A DNA stretch of 64,000 nt from Pseudoduganella rivuli (lineage in GTDB: Bacteria; Pseudomonadota; Gammaproteobacteria; Burkholderiales; Burkholderiaceae_D): assembly GCF_009674485.1 (NCBI RefSeq), contig NZ_WKJJ01000007.1:62001-126000 (forward strand), given 5' to 3'. Position 1 is the first letter of the stretch. Each line of letters starts with the position of its first letter. The notes beneath the pieces were generated by a model. That model had not been told where the DNA came from. It did no database searches and saw only the letters and a list, made by a program, of their open reading frames with translations. This document shows positions 31,601 to 39,481 of the stretch, piece by piece. Both the position numbers and the translations under genes were made by a program.

Positions 31601-33459
31601 TCTTCGCCGGCGTGGCCAACACCATTGCCGGCGAGCTGGTCCCGAGCATCAACCAGTTCACGAAGGAAGGCGAGGCCGTCAGCGCGACGCTGCAGCGCCT
31701 GGCGGTGCAGTACACGGCCGTCGACGCGGTGCTGAAGGCCATGGGTGCGAGCAGCGAGGCTGCATTCGGCGCCGTGGGTGTGGCAAGTCTGGCGGCGCGC
31801 GAGCGGTTGCTGACGCTGTCCGGTGGGCTGGACGCGTTCGCGTCGCAGACTTCGTTCTTTGCGCAAAACTTCCTTACGGAGGCCCAGCGCATGGCGCCGG
31901 TGCAGGACCAGGTGACGGCCAAGATGGCGGAACTCGGGCTGGTCAGCGTCGACACGATCGATGAATTCTCCGCAGCGGTGATGGGACTGACGACGTCGGG
32001 CAAGTTGGCGACCGAGGCAGGCGCCGCCACGTATGAGGAGTTGATGAAAATCGCGCCGGCGTTCAAGCAGGTGGCGGACTACACCGCCGCGGCGAACAAG
32101 GCTCAAGCGGAGGCTGCTGCGGAAGCGGCGCAGCGCCTGGCCGAGGTCAATAAGCCGTACATGGACCGCATCACAGAGCTGGAAAAGGCCCTGGGGTACG
32201 CCGTTACGGTGCGCGAGCAGGAGGCAGTCGCCATCGACGCCAGCACGAAGGCTTTGATCGACCGGCAATCGGTGCTGGAGCAAGAAGTTGCGGCACGCGA
32301 GGTGCAGGCCAAGCAGATCGCCGACTTCATGTCGATGAACTACGGGCAGAACGTTGTCGAGGTCGAGAAATCCCGCCAGGCTGCCGTTGAAGCGTCTGCA
32401 ACGCAGCGCGCCAACCTCGAAATCCAGTTGTACAACCTGACGCATACGGCGGCAGAGCAGTTGGCTGCCGCGCGTGAGCGTGAGCTGGCGGCGGCAGATC
32501 CGCTGGAGCAGGCACTGCTGAGGCAAATCAACGCCCAGCAGGACATGGCCAGCGCTGCGGCGATTGCAGCCAAAGCAATCGAGGACGCTGCGGCGCGTGC
32601 CCGGGCCGTAGCGCAGGAGCGTGCCGGCATCGAGCGTGAAATGCTGCAACTGCAAGGCAACACTGCAGGCCTGCGGCAACTTGAACTGGATGCACTCGAC
32701 CCGCTGAACCGGGCCGCAAAGCAGGCGGTTTTCGATTTGCAGGACAAGATGGCGGCGGAGGCCGAAGCGGCCCGTGTGGCGCAGGCCATGGCAGAAGCCC
32801 GAGCGCGCGCAGCTGAAGAGGCGCAGCGCGCGGAACAGGCGCTGATGCAGGTTCGGCAGTCGGCCACCGATTCGATCTTCGATGAGGTGAAGCGCCTGAA
32901 GGGCTTGATGGATGGCGGCGGCGCCATGACGCTGGCTGGCGCCCAGTCGGCGTTCGCCATCGCCACGGCGCAGGCCAGGTCGGGCGACCAGGCTGCGCTC
33001 AATGCGCTGCCCGGGCTGTCGAAGACGCTGGCGGACCTGGCTGGTCAGAACGCCAGGTCGCTGCAAGAGCTGCACTGGATTCAGGCGACGACGGCGGCCA
33101 GCTTGCAGGAAACCGCGATGGGCGCTGTTGGCCAGTACGGTTTGACGATTCCGAAGTTCGATCAAGGCACCAACCTGATCACGCAGGGTGGACTGGCATT
33201 TGTCCATCCGGGCGAGGCTGTGGTGCCGGCTGCGTCGAACGGACCGTATCGGGCGAGCGGTGGCGACAGCGTACTTGCCGCTGAAATGCGCGCCCTGCGT
33301 GAAGAGGTCGCTGCATTGCGCCGCGAGAAAGGCGGCGATACCAGCGACATGGCGCGCGACATCAAGCGCGTCGCCGACACCCTGGAAAGGGTGACTGATG
33401 GCGCGGATGCCATGCGCGTCAAAAACGGGGACGATGTTCTTCAAGTTGTGGGGGCTTAA
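28681..33459 (+). CDS. Tail tape measure protein
   Basis: A 1592-residue protein: N-terminal coiled coil (MEIRLRADIARLQADMTAAR), a hydrophobic stretch near residues 45-65 (KKAFIGFIGVASVGAFVGMV), a TAGLHDLSIQTGASVAGLMA region, long Ala/Glu/Gln helices, a Gly-rich hydrophobic middle (about 730-880: GNAGVWAGGIGAGLGAGKLI) and a C-terminal GLTIPKFDQGTNLITQGGLA, FVHPGEAVVPA motif typical of lambda-type tape measures. Using about 0.15 nm per residue as in lambda, it predicts a tail of roughly 240 nm. The stop overlaps the next ATG (TAATG). Confidence 0.93.
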   Translation: MIIGDMEIRLRADIARLQADMTAARSAVTNAMADIERIVGIAKKAFIGFIGVASVGAFVGMVKGSIEATAGLHDLSIQTGASVAGLMALRSAAATTDTTIQDITGAMNKMAKGMASADEDGKGIGAAIAALGINFKQFKALSPDEQMVEVAKAMDKFQDGAGKSAIAMTFYGKEGAKMLPFLKDLADMSDTVTAKMTEQQKASKAAQAAMADDFSDNLTKLKKAGEGWKKDVAMGLLPALYEVSQAFVDLFGKPGGLKAEISKLAEDGTITAWARGTVTAVTYVSDAFEGVWRIVKSVGQLVWTVLQTVGQAIGAVAAQITQTVQTAGAVKDDVLAGRFGAASDKVQELFTRNKEIAEDFRNAASQSFSELGDKMLETFSAQSLGSRIRDRIEEIQKAGGAAKEAKKVLEFDANQDAASAAAKRKEEEAYISLITAIRAKTAENRLELAVGENATESQKATIKLDQELASGKLVLIKEHQDAARAALAELAATEQLLKAKQSEKEVQKWITQSMQARSAELAGLEVEYEMYGKSADAREIAMVAIKAEAELLKDIAAIEEKNGKMSQSAVEQMRREKDMRVEMTQAALAEAKALNYAAQLSTENKRFAAESILDEKDRAAALLAIDAEMWQERIRIAGEGTEAQRRLQEQYTIWYANQVAKPQIEEQRKLWESIERTAHDTFVSILDGGKGLAQRLRDTLKNVFFDWLYSMTLKPWIVNLQGQFSAGGAASLAGGESAAGGALDLLSAVKTGYTAISNGLSGMAGMFTEGLNQFGATITSNVAALGEWMGGGLGNMLSSNALAIGNAGVWAGGIGAGLGAGKLISNGYSVAGSSGNGAVMLGTALGALWGPLGSALGGAIGGLVNRAFGMGAKEVTGTTLTGNLGTAGFDGKYMDAWTQKGGWFRSDKSGTTPRDVDAAMATGLSDTYAKITAASRDYAKALGVDADYITGRSQSLSIALTKDQAANEKAITDFFAGVANTIAGELVPSINQFTKEGEAVSATLQRLAVQYTAVDAVLKAMGASSEAAFGAVGVASLAARERLLTLSGGLDAFASQTSFFAQNFLTEAQRMAPVQDQVTAKMAELGLVSVDTIDEFSAAVMGLTTSGKLATEAGAATYEELMKIAPAFKQVADYTAAANKAQAEAAAEAAQRLAEVNKPYMDRITELEKALGYAVTVREQEAVAIDASTKALIDRQSVLEQEVAAREVQAKQIADFMSMNYGQNVVEVEKSRQAAVEASATQRANLEIQLYNLTHTAAEQLAAARERELAAADPLEQALLRQINAQQDMASAAAIAAKAIEDAAARARAVAQERAGIEREMLQLQGNTAGLRQLELDALDPLNRAAKQAVFDLQDKMAAEAEAARVAQAMAEARARAAEEAQRAEQALMQVRQSATDSIFDEVKRLKGLMDGGGAMTLAGAQSAFAIATAQARSGDQAALNALPGLSKTLADLAGQNARSLQELHWIQATTAASLQETAMGAVGQYGLTIPKFDQGTNLITQGGLAFVHPGEAVVPAASNGPYRASGGDSVLAAEMRALREEVAALRREKGGDTSDMARDIKRVADTLERVTDGADAMRVKNGDDVLQVVGA

Positions 33460-34508
33460 TGGGAAGTGAAAGCGATTTCCGAATTTATCCGCCGGTGACG
33501 ATGGCCGATGCGATCCTGACCAGCAGTTCAGTCCCTGAAACCACGGTGACAGCGTGGAACAGCGGCAGTACGTACGCGCTGGGTGACCAGCGCGGCGTGG
33601 CCGGCGCGAGTAATAGCCAGGACGTGTACGAATCGTTGCAAGGCTCAAACACGAATCATGCGCCGGCCAGCTCCCCCACCTGGTGGAAATTCCTGGGGAC
33701 GGTGTACGGAACGTATAGCGGTGGCGCGACGTATGCACTGGGCGATATCGTCACCGTGATTGGCGCCAATTCGCACCTGCTGTACAAGTCGACTGTCGGC
33801 AGTAATACCGGCAACCCAGTCACCGACACCACGAAATGGTTGGAGGTGGGCTACACCAACCGCTGGCTGGCGTTTGATCGCACCGTCCAGACGCAGACCG
33901 TTGCGCCCAAACAGATCACCATGACGATCACGCCAGGGCAGTTGATCAACTTGCTGACCCTGCTGAACGTCACGGCCGCCAGCGTGACCGTTACGCAGTC
34001 GATCAGCGGCTACAGCAAGACGAAGCGCTTGCTCACCCATCCGGTCAAGAACTGGTACGACTGGTATTACGAGCGCCTGCGTCAGGTTAAGGAGGTCGTC
34101 TTCGACATTCCGCCATATAAGACCGGCGTGCTGACGGTGACCTTGGACAACCACAACGACCAGGTCGGCATTGGCTGCTTGTTCATCGGCAAAGGTCGCT
34201 TCATTGGCCAAACCCTGTGGGACTTCAACGGCGGCATCTTGAGCTATTCCACCAGCAAGGAAGAGCAGGGCGTCATCACCATGAACAAACGCCCTAACGC
34301 CAAGAAGCTGAACTTCGAGGTGCGGATCCCGGAAGGTTACGAAGACGAAGCGTACCGCCTGCTCACCGAATTCACCGACGTCGAAATCGTTCTGGTTGGC
34401 ACATCAGCGTACGGCATGGGGTTGGCGTATGGCTTCTTGGGCCAATGGAATGTTCCAGTTTCAAATACCGGCAAAGCCGCACCAATCGAATTTAGGGCTC
34501 TCACATGA
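33459..34508 (+). CDS. Tail-tip protein with carbohydrate-binding-like modules
   Basis: A 349-residue protein. Two N-terminal modules carry the pattern VTAWNSGSTYALGDQRGV... and GTYSGGATYALGDIVTVIGA..., ending NTGNPVTDTTKWLEVG, which resembles CBM5/12-type chitin-binding modules used in phage tail proteins. The remainder is beta-rich (FDRTVQTQTVAPKQITMTIT, VVFDIPPYKTGVLTVTLDNH, LWDFNGGILSYSTSKEEQGV). It replaces the usual cluster of tail-tip genes after the tape measure. It probably forms the distal tail and touches the host surface. Confidence 0.65.
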   Translation: MGSESDFRIYPPVTMADAILTSSSVPETTVTAWNSGSTYALGDQRGVAGASNSQDVYESLQGSNTNHAPASSPTWWKFLGTVYGTYSGGATYALGDIVTVIGANSHLLYKSTVGSNTGNPVTDTTKWLEVGYTNRWLAFDRTVQTQTVAPKQITMTITPGQLINLLTLLNVTAASVTVTQSISGYSKTKRLLTHPVKNWYDWYYERLRQVKEVVFDIPPYKTGVLTVTLDNHNDQVGIGCLFIGKGRFIGQTLWDFNGGILSYSTSKEEQGVITMNKRPNAKKLNFEVRIPEGYEDEAYRLLTEFTDVEIVLVGTSAYGMGLAYGFLGQWNVPVSNTGKAAPIEFRALT

Positions 34509-36169
34509 CGATTACCCAGGTTATCACCGAATTGCCGCCAAATCCCGATCCTGCAACGGATTCCGCTGATGATTTTAGCGACAAGGCTGCGGCGTCTGTC
34601 CTGGCGCAGAAGAACATGGTGCCGGAGCTGAACACCATGATCGGGCAGATGAACGCAACGGCCACCCAAGTGAGCAGCGATGCAACGGCGTCAGCCGCAA
34701 GCCAATCTGCTGCGGCGAGCAGCGCCGCCAGCGCCGCCGCCAGCGCCGCCAGCTCTGTTGCATCAGCCACAACAAACGGCACCAGCACCACGTCGCTGAC
34801 CCTGGGCGCGGGCACGCAATCCCTGACCACGCAGACTGGCAAGAACTGGGCGCCAGGCATGTGGATCAACTGCGTGCGCACGTCAGACCGGTCCAAGAGC
34901 ATGTCCGGCTACATCGACAGCTACAACAGCGGTACCGGCGCGCTGGCCTTGATCGTGGTCGCGGCCAACGTGGCGGGCAGTGGTACGTTCACCGACTGGA
35001 CGCTGACGGTGGCCGGACTGCCCGGCTCGATCTTCAACCTGGTCGACCTGTCGCTGCTGGGTCCATCGATCAAGCCATCGTTGCTGGCCGACTTTGCGAA
35101 CGCGAAGCGGCTGGACTCGCGGTTTGTGTACACGATGACCAGCCCCCTGATGTACACGGATGCCGCCGGCATCTTGCGCGAAGCGGCGGCCGGTGTGCCT
35201 GCGTTTGATCACGACCCGACGACGGGCCGATGCCTTGGCCTGTCGATGTGGGAAGCGCGGACGAATGTCCTGCTGTACTGCCGCGATTTGACGAATGCGT
35301 CTTGGACAAAGTCGAGCATGACAACTGCGCTCACGCAAACCGGAGCCGATGGCGCCACCAATTCGGCAACGCTTTTGACGGCAACGGGTTCCAACGCGAC
35401 CGCGATACAGAGCGTCACGTTGGCATCGTCTGCTCGTTACTTCACTGCGTACGTGAAGCGCGTAACCGGTGCGGGCGCGGTGGAAATGACGCTGGATAAC
35501 GGTGCAACCTGGACGGCGATCACAAGTAGCATCAACACTTCGACATGGACGCGATGCAGGATCCCAACGCAGACGCTTGCAAATCCGCAGGCCGGCTTCA
35601 GGCTGGCGACCAACGGTGACGCGATTGCAGTGGATTTCACGCAGAACGAAAATGGAACGTTCGAGACACCACCTATCGCGACAACATCGGTGGCAGTTAC
35701 GCGCGCAGCACCGTCGTTGACTATTGCGCTGAGCGCGTTCGAGTTCAACGCGCTGGAAGGGGTAATTTATGCCGCTGGCGATGTCGGCTTTATCTCATCC
35801 GGCAATGCGACGCTCGTGCGTTTGGACGACGGGACCGATAACAATCGTTTCATGATGCGGATATCATCAGCCGTCCTTAAGCTGCAATCTATTACCGGCG
35901 GCGTAAATGACGTCGACATCAATGTCGGCGCCCCAACTGTTGGCGTGCAAGCTCATATGGCCGGAGCGTACCGCGTGAATGATTTTGCTGCGTCGAAAGA
36001 CGGCGCGGCCGCGGTGACTGATACTTCAGGCGCGGTCCCAACTGTCACAACGTTGCGTATTGGTGGCGAGCCGTCGGGCGCAAACATGGTGAATGGTCGC
36101 ATCAGCAAATTCGCATACTACCCACGCCGCCTTGTGAATAACGAGTTGGTCGCCCTCAGCACCCTGTAA
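34505..36169 (+). CDS. Tail fibre / head-spike-fibre domain protein
   Basis: A 554-residue protein. An N-terminal helix and Ala/Ser-rich collar (about 45-90: SAASQSAAASSAASAAASAA) lead to a beta domain. The middle has the phage 'spike fibre' pattern EARTNVLLYCRDLTNASWTK, SSMTTALTQTGADGATNSAT, VTLASSARYFTAYVKRVTGA. A C-terminal LamG-like domain ends RISKFAYYPRRLVNNELVAL. It likely binds receptor polysaccharide. It overlaps the tail-tip gene by 4 nt. Confidence 0.75.
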   Translation: MTITQVITELPPNPDPATDSADDFSDKAAASVLAQKNMVPELNTMIGQMNATATQVSSDATASAASQSAAASSAASAAASAASSVASATTNGTSTTSLTLGAGTQSLTTQTGKNWAPGMWINCVRTSDRSKSMSGYIDSYNSGTGALALIVVAANVAGSGTFTDWTLTVAGLPGSIFNLVDLSLLGPSIKPSLLADFANAKRLDSRFVYTMTSPLMYTDAAGILREAAAGVPAFDHDPTTGRCLGLSMWEARTNVLLYCRDLTNASWTKSSMTTALTQTGADGATNSATLLTATGSNATAIQSVTLASSARYFTAYVKRVTGAGAVEMTLDNGATWTAITSSINTSTWTRCRIPTQTLANPQAGFRLATNGDAIAVDFTQNENGTFETPPIATTSVAVTRAAPSLTIALSAFEFNALEGVIYAAGDVGFISSGNATLVRLDDGTDNNRFMMRISSAVLKLQSITGGVNDVDINVGAPTVGVQAHMAGAYRVNDFAASKDGAAAVTDTSGAVPTVTTLRIGGEPSGANMVNGRISKFAYYPRRLVNNELVALSTL

Positions 36170-36180
36170 AAGGATCACAC

Positions 36181-36723
36181 ATGTCAAATTCAAGTGCAGG
36201 CACATTGCCGGCGCAACTGGTGCGCCATTGCGATCTGGGTCCGCTGGCGTATATGCGGCCAGACGACATGGTGCAGCCGTTCATGTATGTGCGCGATGAA
36301 AAAGCGCAAGGCACGTATGGTGGCAATACAACTGGTGCTGGGTATTACGACCGGACATTGAACACGGTGGTTGTCAATACGATACCGGCGGCGTCATTGT
36401 CATCGAACCAGATTACGCTGCCGCCCGGCACATACGACTTTGAAATAATCACGCCATTCTATTCGACGACCGCAGGCTCCTATGTTTTCCGGGCAAATCT
36501 CTACAACGTCACCGATTCCGCAATAGTGGCATACGGCCCAATTGGGTCAGCAGCCGGCTCAGATACTGTATGCGCAAAGTGCAGGGTCACGATTTCGGCA
36601 ACCAAGACATTTAAGGTCCAGACATACTGCACTGCCGCGCTCACCAACGCGCTCGGCTACGCCTTGAATGTATCTGGTCAGGTGGAAATTTACAGTGAAG
36701 TTCGAATCTACAAGGTGAGCTGA
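36181..36723 (+). CDS. Tail fibre tip / receptor-binding candidate (180 aa)
   Basis: MSNSSAGTLPAQLVRHCDLG, MRPDDMVQPFMYVRDEKAQG, then a beta-rich TNF-like jelly-roll pattern (TLPPGTYDFEIITPFYSTTA, GSYVFRANLYNVTDSAIVAY, SGQVEIYSEVRIYKVS). Such short beta proteins after a fibre gene are often receptor-binding tips. AAAGGA precedes the ATG. Codon use is a little less GC-rich than neighbours, as is common for exchanged tip genes. Confidence 0.6.
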   Translation: MSNSSAGTLPAQLVRHCDLGPLAYMRPDDMVQPFMYVRDEKAQGTYGGNTTGAGYYDRTLNTVVVNTIPAASLSSNQITLPPGTYDFEIITPFYSTTAGSYVFRANLYNVTDSAIVAYGPIGSAAGSDTVCAKCRVTISATKTFKVQTYCTAALTNALGYALNVSGQVEIYSEVRIYKVS

Positions 36724-37277
36724 TGGACTATGTGACTTACGATGAAAATCGCGCGCTGACAGGTCGCTACACTGGCCAAGAGCCGCAGGACGGCGAGCAG
36801 TATTTCGAATTGACGGAGCCGCTTGAGTTGAGCTGGACCGCGTATCGCATGAACGAAGCGCGCGATGGCCTGGAGCTGGTGCCGCCGGCCGAGCCGCCAG
36901 CGGTCGACCTGCCCGCGCTCCGCCAAGCGCTGGCCGCCGGCATCGATGAACACATCGCCGCCATTTACCGGCGCTTCACCCGATTCGAAAGCGAGTACAC
37001 GGCACGCGAAGCGGCGGCCCGTGCATTCGCCGCCGCGGAATACGAGGGCGACCCCGGCACCTGGGTGTCCGCGTTCGCTACGGCGGCCGGGATGACGAAC
37101 GAGGCGGCCGCCGACCTGATCATCGCCCAGGCCGATACGCTGCGCACGGCGCTGGAGTTGTTGGGCGCGCTGCGCATGCGCAAATACGAAGTACTGGGTG
37201 CCGAGGATGTGGAGGGCGCCCAGGGTACGCATGGCGACATCGTCGCGCAGGCCGATACCATCGCTGCGGGGCTGTGA
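36723..37277 (+). CDS. Tail fibre-associated / assembly protein (DUF4376-like)
   Basis: A 184-residue protein. N-terminal YDENRALTGRYTGQEPQDGE, then a helical DUF4376-like region (PALRQALAAGIDEHIAAIYR, RFTRFESEYTAREAAARAFA, FATAAGMTNEAAADLIIAQA, ELLGALRMRKYEV). Proteins with this end are encoded next to fibres and are thought to help fold or cap them. One-nucleotide overlap with the previous gene. Confidence 0.6.
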   Translation: MDYVTYDENRALTGRYTGQEPQDGEQYFELTEPLELSWTAYRMNEARDGLELVPPAEPPAVDLPALRQALAAGIDEHIAAIYRRFTRFESEYTAREAAARAFAAAEYEGDPGTWVSAFATAAGMTNEAAADLIIAQADTLRTALELLGALRMRKYEVLGAEDVEGAQGTHGDIVAQADTIAAGL

Positions 37278-37726
37278 TGCTGCGCGCTGCGTTCTACCGT
37301 GGCACCCACGCGGGCCTATCAGGCCTGTACAACCGCGCAGTGCGCAGGTGGACGCGCAGCGCGTATTCGCACGTTGAATTAGTCTTCAGCGATGGCCAGT
37401 CGGCCAGCTCGTCGTATATTGATGGGGGCGTTCGGTTTAAGCAGATCGCCTACACGTCCAGCGACTGGGACTTCATCGACCTGCCTCCGTGGCTTGAGCA
37501 CAAGGCCCGCGCCTGGTTCGAATTCCACGAGGGCGACGGTTACGACCTGTGGGGCAACCTGCATTTTATCGTGGCGCCAGTCGGCGACGATAAGGATCGC
37601 TGGTTCTGCAGCGAGGCAGTGGCCGCGGCGCTCGGCTTCCCGGATCCTGGCCGATACGACCCCGGCACGCTATTCAGCACACTTTCCCGTCTCTCAACCC
37701 TCCAACCCGCTTCGGCGGGTTTTTAA
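37277..37726 (+). CDS. Permuted NlpC/P60 (YiiX-like) cysteine peptidase of the lysis/tail-end module
   Basis: A 149-residue protein: MLRAAFYRGTHAGLSGLYNR, AYSHVELVFSDGQSASSSYI with the candidate catalytic His, GDGYDLWGNLHFIV, and RWFCSEAVAAALGF with the candidate Cys. This His-first, Cys-last order is that of permuted papain-like YiiX/NlpC-P60 proteins. It may cut peptidoglycan peptides or lipids at entry or exit. GTG 37274 is an alternative start. The last codons lie inside a terminator hairpin. Confidence 0.65.
   Translation: MLRAAFYRGTHAGLSGLYNRAVRRWTRSAYSHVELVFSDGQSASSSYIDGGVRFKQIAYTSSDWDFIDLPPWLEHKARAWFEFHEGDGYDLWGNLHFIVAPVGDDKDRWFCSEAVAAALGFPDPGRYDPGTLFSTLSRLSTLQPASAGF
37704..37724 (+). 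terminator. Terminator with UUCG tetraloop, overlapping a gene end
   Basis: AACCCGC-TTCG-GCGGGTT, 7-bp stem with a very stable UUCG loop, then TTT. It overlaps the last codons and stop of the YiiX-like gene and lies 7 nt before the holin ATG, so it would limit transcription into the lysis genes unless antiterminated. Confidence 0.75.
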
Positions 37727-37730
37727 TGCC

Positions 37731-38174
37731 ATGAAAGCTGACATGCCCGCCTTTGAAACCACATCCGCTGGTGCTGCCGCCGTAAAGATTTTCGGCGTTC
37801 CCGTCATTGCCGGCGCGGCTGCGACCGCGCTGACGTTCTGCTTCATGTGGCCGAAAACCCGCCACGAGGCATTCATCCGGTTCACCTGCTCGATCCTGAC
37901 TTCGATCATCCTGGGCCCGATCTGCATGGCCGCGCTGCACAGCTGGTGGCCCGACATTTTTGTATCCGCCAAGGCCATTGCCGCAATGGAAGGCCTGGAC
38001 CCGGCCATGGGCATGCTGGTGGTTGCCGGGCCGGTCATGATGCTGGCCGGGCTGCCGGCGTGGTGGCTGCTGGGCGGCGTCGTGCTCTGGCTCGAGCGCC
38101 GGCGCGGGAAGGACATCGCGGAAATCGCGCATGATGCGGCCGATGCAGTCAAAGACGTGCGGGGTGCGCTGTGA
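37731..38174 (+). CDS. Holin candidate
   Basis: A 147-residue membrane protein with three predicted helices (AVKIFGVPVIAGAAATALTF, SILTSIILGPICMAALHSWW, GMLVVAGPVMMLAGLPAWWL) and a charged cytoplasmic tail (RRRGKDIAEIAHDAADAVKD). It lies directly before the endolysin (overlap 4 nt), the usual place for a class I holin. It would form the membrane hole that triggers lysis. Confidence 0.75.
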   Translation: MKADMPAFETTSAGAAAVKIFGVPVIAGAAATALTFCFMWPKTRHEAFIRFTCSILTSIILGPICMAALHSWWPDIFVSAKAIAAMEGLDPAMGMLVVAGPVMMLAGLPAWWLLGGVVLWLERRRGKDIAEIAHDAADAVKDVRGAL

Positions 38175-38794
38175 CGCCGCGCCAGCTCGCGGTCATAATG
38201 CCGCGCGCGCCGGCGGCGGCGTTCGTGCCCGTGCTGACGGCTGCCATGGCGGAATTCGGCATTGACACGCCACTGGATCAGGCCGCATTCCTGGCGACCG
38301 TGGCGCACGAATCCGCGCAGCTGACGTGCCTGGAAGAGAACCTGAACTATTCCGCAGAGGCGTTGATGCGCACGTGGCCGTCCCGCTTTCCACCTGCGAC
38401 AGCCGCCATCTATGCCAGGCAACCGGAGCGCATCGGCAACAGGGCTTACGCGAACCGGGAAGGTAACCGGGACGAGGGCAGCGGCGACGGCTGGCGCAAC
38501 CGCGGCGCCGGCGCCATCCAGATCACGTTCGAAAATGGCCACGCCGCATGCGCGCGGCATTTCGGCATCCCGCGCGATCAGGTGGCGGCCTGGCTGCGCA
38601 CGCCCGAGGGCGCATGCCGGTCTGCTGGATGGTTCTGGCAGACGAACGGTATCAGCGCCTGGGCCAACGTCGGAGACTTTGACGGCGTGTCGGACAAGGT
38701 CAACCGGGGCAAAAAGACGGCGGCCCTGGGCGACTCCATCGGCTGGAAAGATCGGCTGGCCTATTACCAAACTGCGCTGAAGGTGCTTTCATGA
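38171..38794 (+). CDS. Endolysin, GH19 chitinase-like muramidase family
   Basis: A 207-residue GH19-type lysozyme: LDQAAFLATVAHESAQLTCL with the catalytic Glu, EENLNYSAEALMRTWPSRFP, GNRAYANREGNRDEGSGDGW, NRGAGAIQITFENGHAACAR and an SDKVNRGKKTAALGDSIGWK end. No signal peptide or SAR segment, so release needs the holin upstream. GTG start in a 4-nt overlap. It hydrolyses the peptidoglycan glycan strand. Confidence 0.92.
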   Translation: MTPRQLAVIMPRAPAAAFVPVLTAAMAEFGIDTPLDQAAFLATVAHESAQLTCLEENLNYSAEALMRTWPSRFPPATAAIYARQPERIGNRAYANREGNRDEGSGDGWRNRGAGAIQITFENGHAACARHFGIPRDQVAAWLRTPEGACRSAGWFWQTNGISAWANVGDFDGVSDKVNRGKKTAALGDSIGWKDRLAYYQTALKVLS

Positions 38795-39156
38795 TTGCGG
38801 CATGGTGGCGGTTGCTGGCCATCGTGCTGGCCGTCCTGCTGCTGACGGTGGGCGCCATCGGCGGCACCGGCTGGTGGCTGGCGGCCGCCGCGCGCGACAA
38901 GGCGCAGGCCGACCTGACGACTGAGCGGAGCGTATCCGGCCAACTGCGCGCCGGAATCGATGACCAGAACAGGGCGATCAAGCAGCTGGGCGATGCGCAG
39001 CTGGCCGCTGAGGCGCGCGGCGTCGCAGCCATGCAGCAGGCGGCGGCCGCCGGCAAGCGCTTCGACGACGCGCTGCGGCGTATGGACGGCGCGCGCGTCA
39101 CAACATGCGCGGACGCGATGCCGTTCGTGAACCAGATGCTGGAGGATGTCCGATGA
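38791..39156 (+). CDS. Inner-membrane spanin (Rz-like)
   Basis: A 121-residue protein with one N-terminal membrane helix (LLAIVLAVLLLTVGAIGGTG) and a long periplasmic coiled coil (ARDKAQADLTTERSVSGQLR to AAAAGKRFDDALRRMDGAR). This is the i-spanin plan. It overlaps the endolysin and the downstream lipoprotein by 4 nt each. With the o-spanin it fuses inner and outer membranes at lysis. Confidence 0.8.
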   Translation: MIAAWWRLLAIVLAVLLLTVGAIGGTGWWLAAAARDKAQADLTTERSVSGQLRAGIDDQNRAIKQLGDAQLAAEARGVAAMQQAAAAGKRFDDALRRMDGARVTTCADAMPFVNQMLEDVR

Positions 39157-39413
39157 AAATCGTGAACTTGACCAAATTGGCAAGTTTGGCCGTGCTGGCC
39201 GGGTGCGCCGGCCCCGCGCCAATCACCCAGCGTGTCGAAGTTCCCGTCTTTACACCATGTGTAAAGGTGGTGCCGCAGCGGCCGGCGTTCGAGTTCGACA
39301 AGCTGGACGCCGCCGTCAGCGATGGCCGGAAGGTCATGGCGCTGGCGCGGGACTGGGTGCGCGGGCGGAAGTACGAAGGCGAGCTGGAAGCGGTGGTGGC
39401 CGGCTGCCGCTGA
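39153..39413 (+). CDS. Outer-membrane spanin lipoprotein (Rz1-like)
   Basis: An 86-residue lipoprotein: signal sequence MKIVNLTKLASLAVLAGC with lipobox LAGC, then a Pro-containing region (AGPAPITQRVEVPVFTPC). ATGA overlap with the Rz-like gene. This 'separated overlapping' spanin arrangement is standard. Lipidation would place it in the outer membrane. Confidence 0.8.
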   Translation: MKIVNLTKLASLAVLAGCAGPAPITQRVEVPVFTPCVKVVPQRPAFEFDKLDAAVSDGRKVMALARDWVRGRKYEGELEAVVAGCR

Positions 39414-39423
39414 GTGGTGGCAG

Positions 39424-39465
39424 TTTACAATTTAACTACACAGTTTATGCTGTATGCATATACAG
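39424..39465 (+). promoter_or_regulatory. SOS promoter: sigma-70 boxes with a consensus LexA box
   Basis: TTTACA (39424-39429) and TATGCT (39446-39451) with 16 nt between. CTGTATGCATATACAG (39450-39465) matches the LexA consensus CTGT-N8-ACAG with an AT-rich centre, and overlaps the -10 end and start point, the classical repression position. It drives only the gene at 39482. Confidence 0.8.
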
Positions 39466-39481
39466 TATTTATGGTGATGTT

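Noticed and set aside
31213..33738. 841-residue open frame on the minus strand
   Set aside because: Antisense shadow of the tape measure gene; Arg/His/Leu-rich with no motif or ribosome-binding site.
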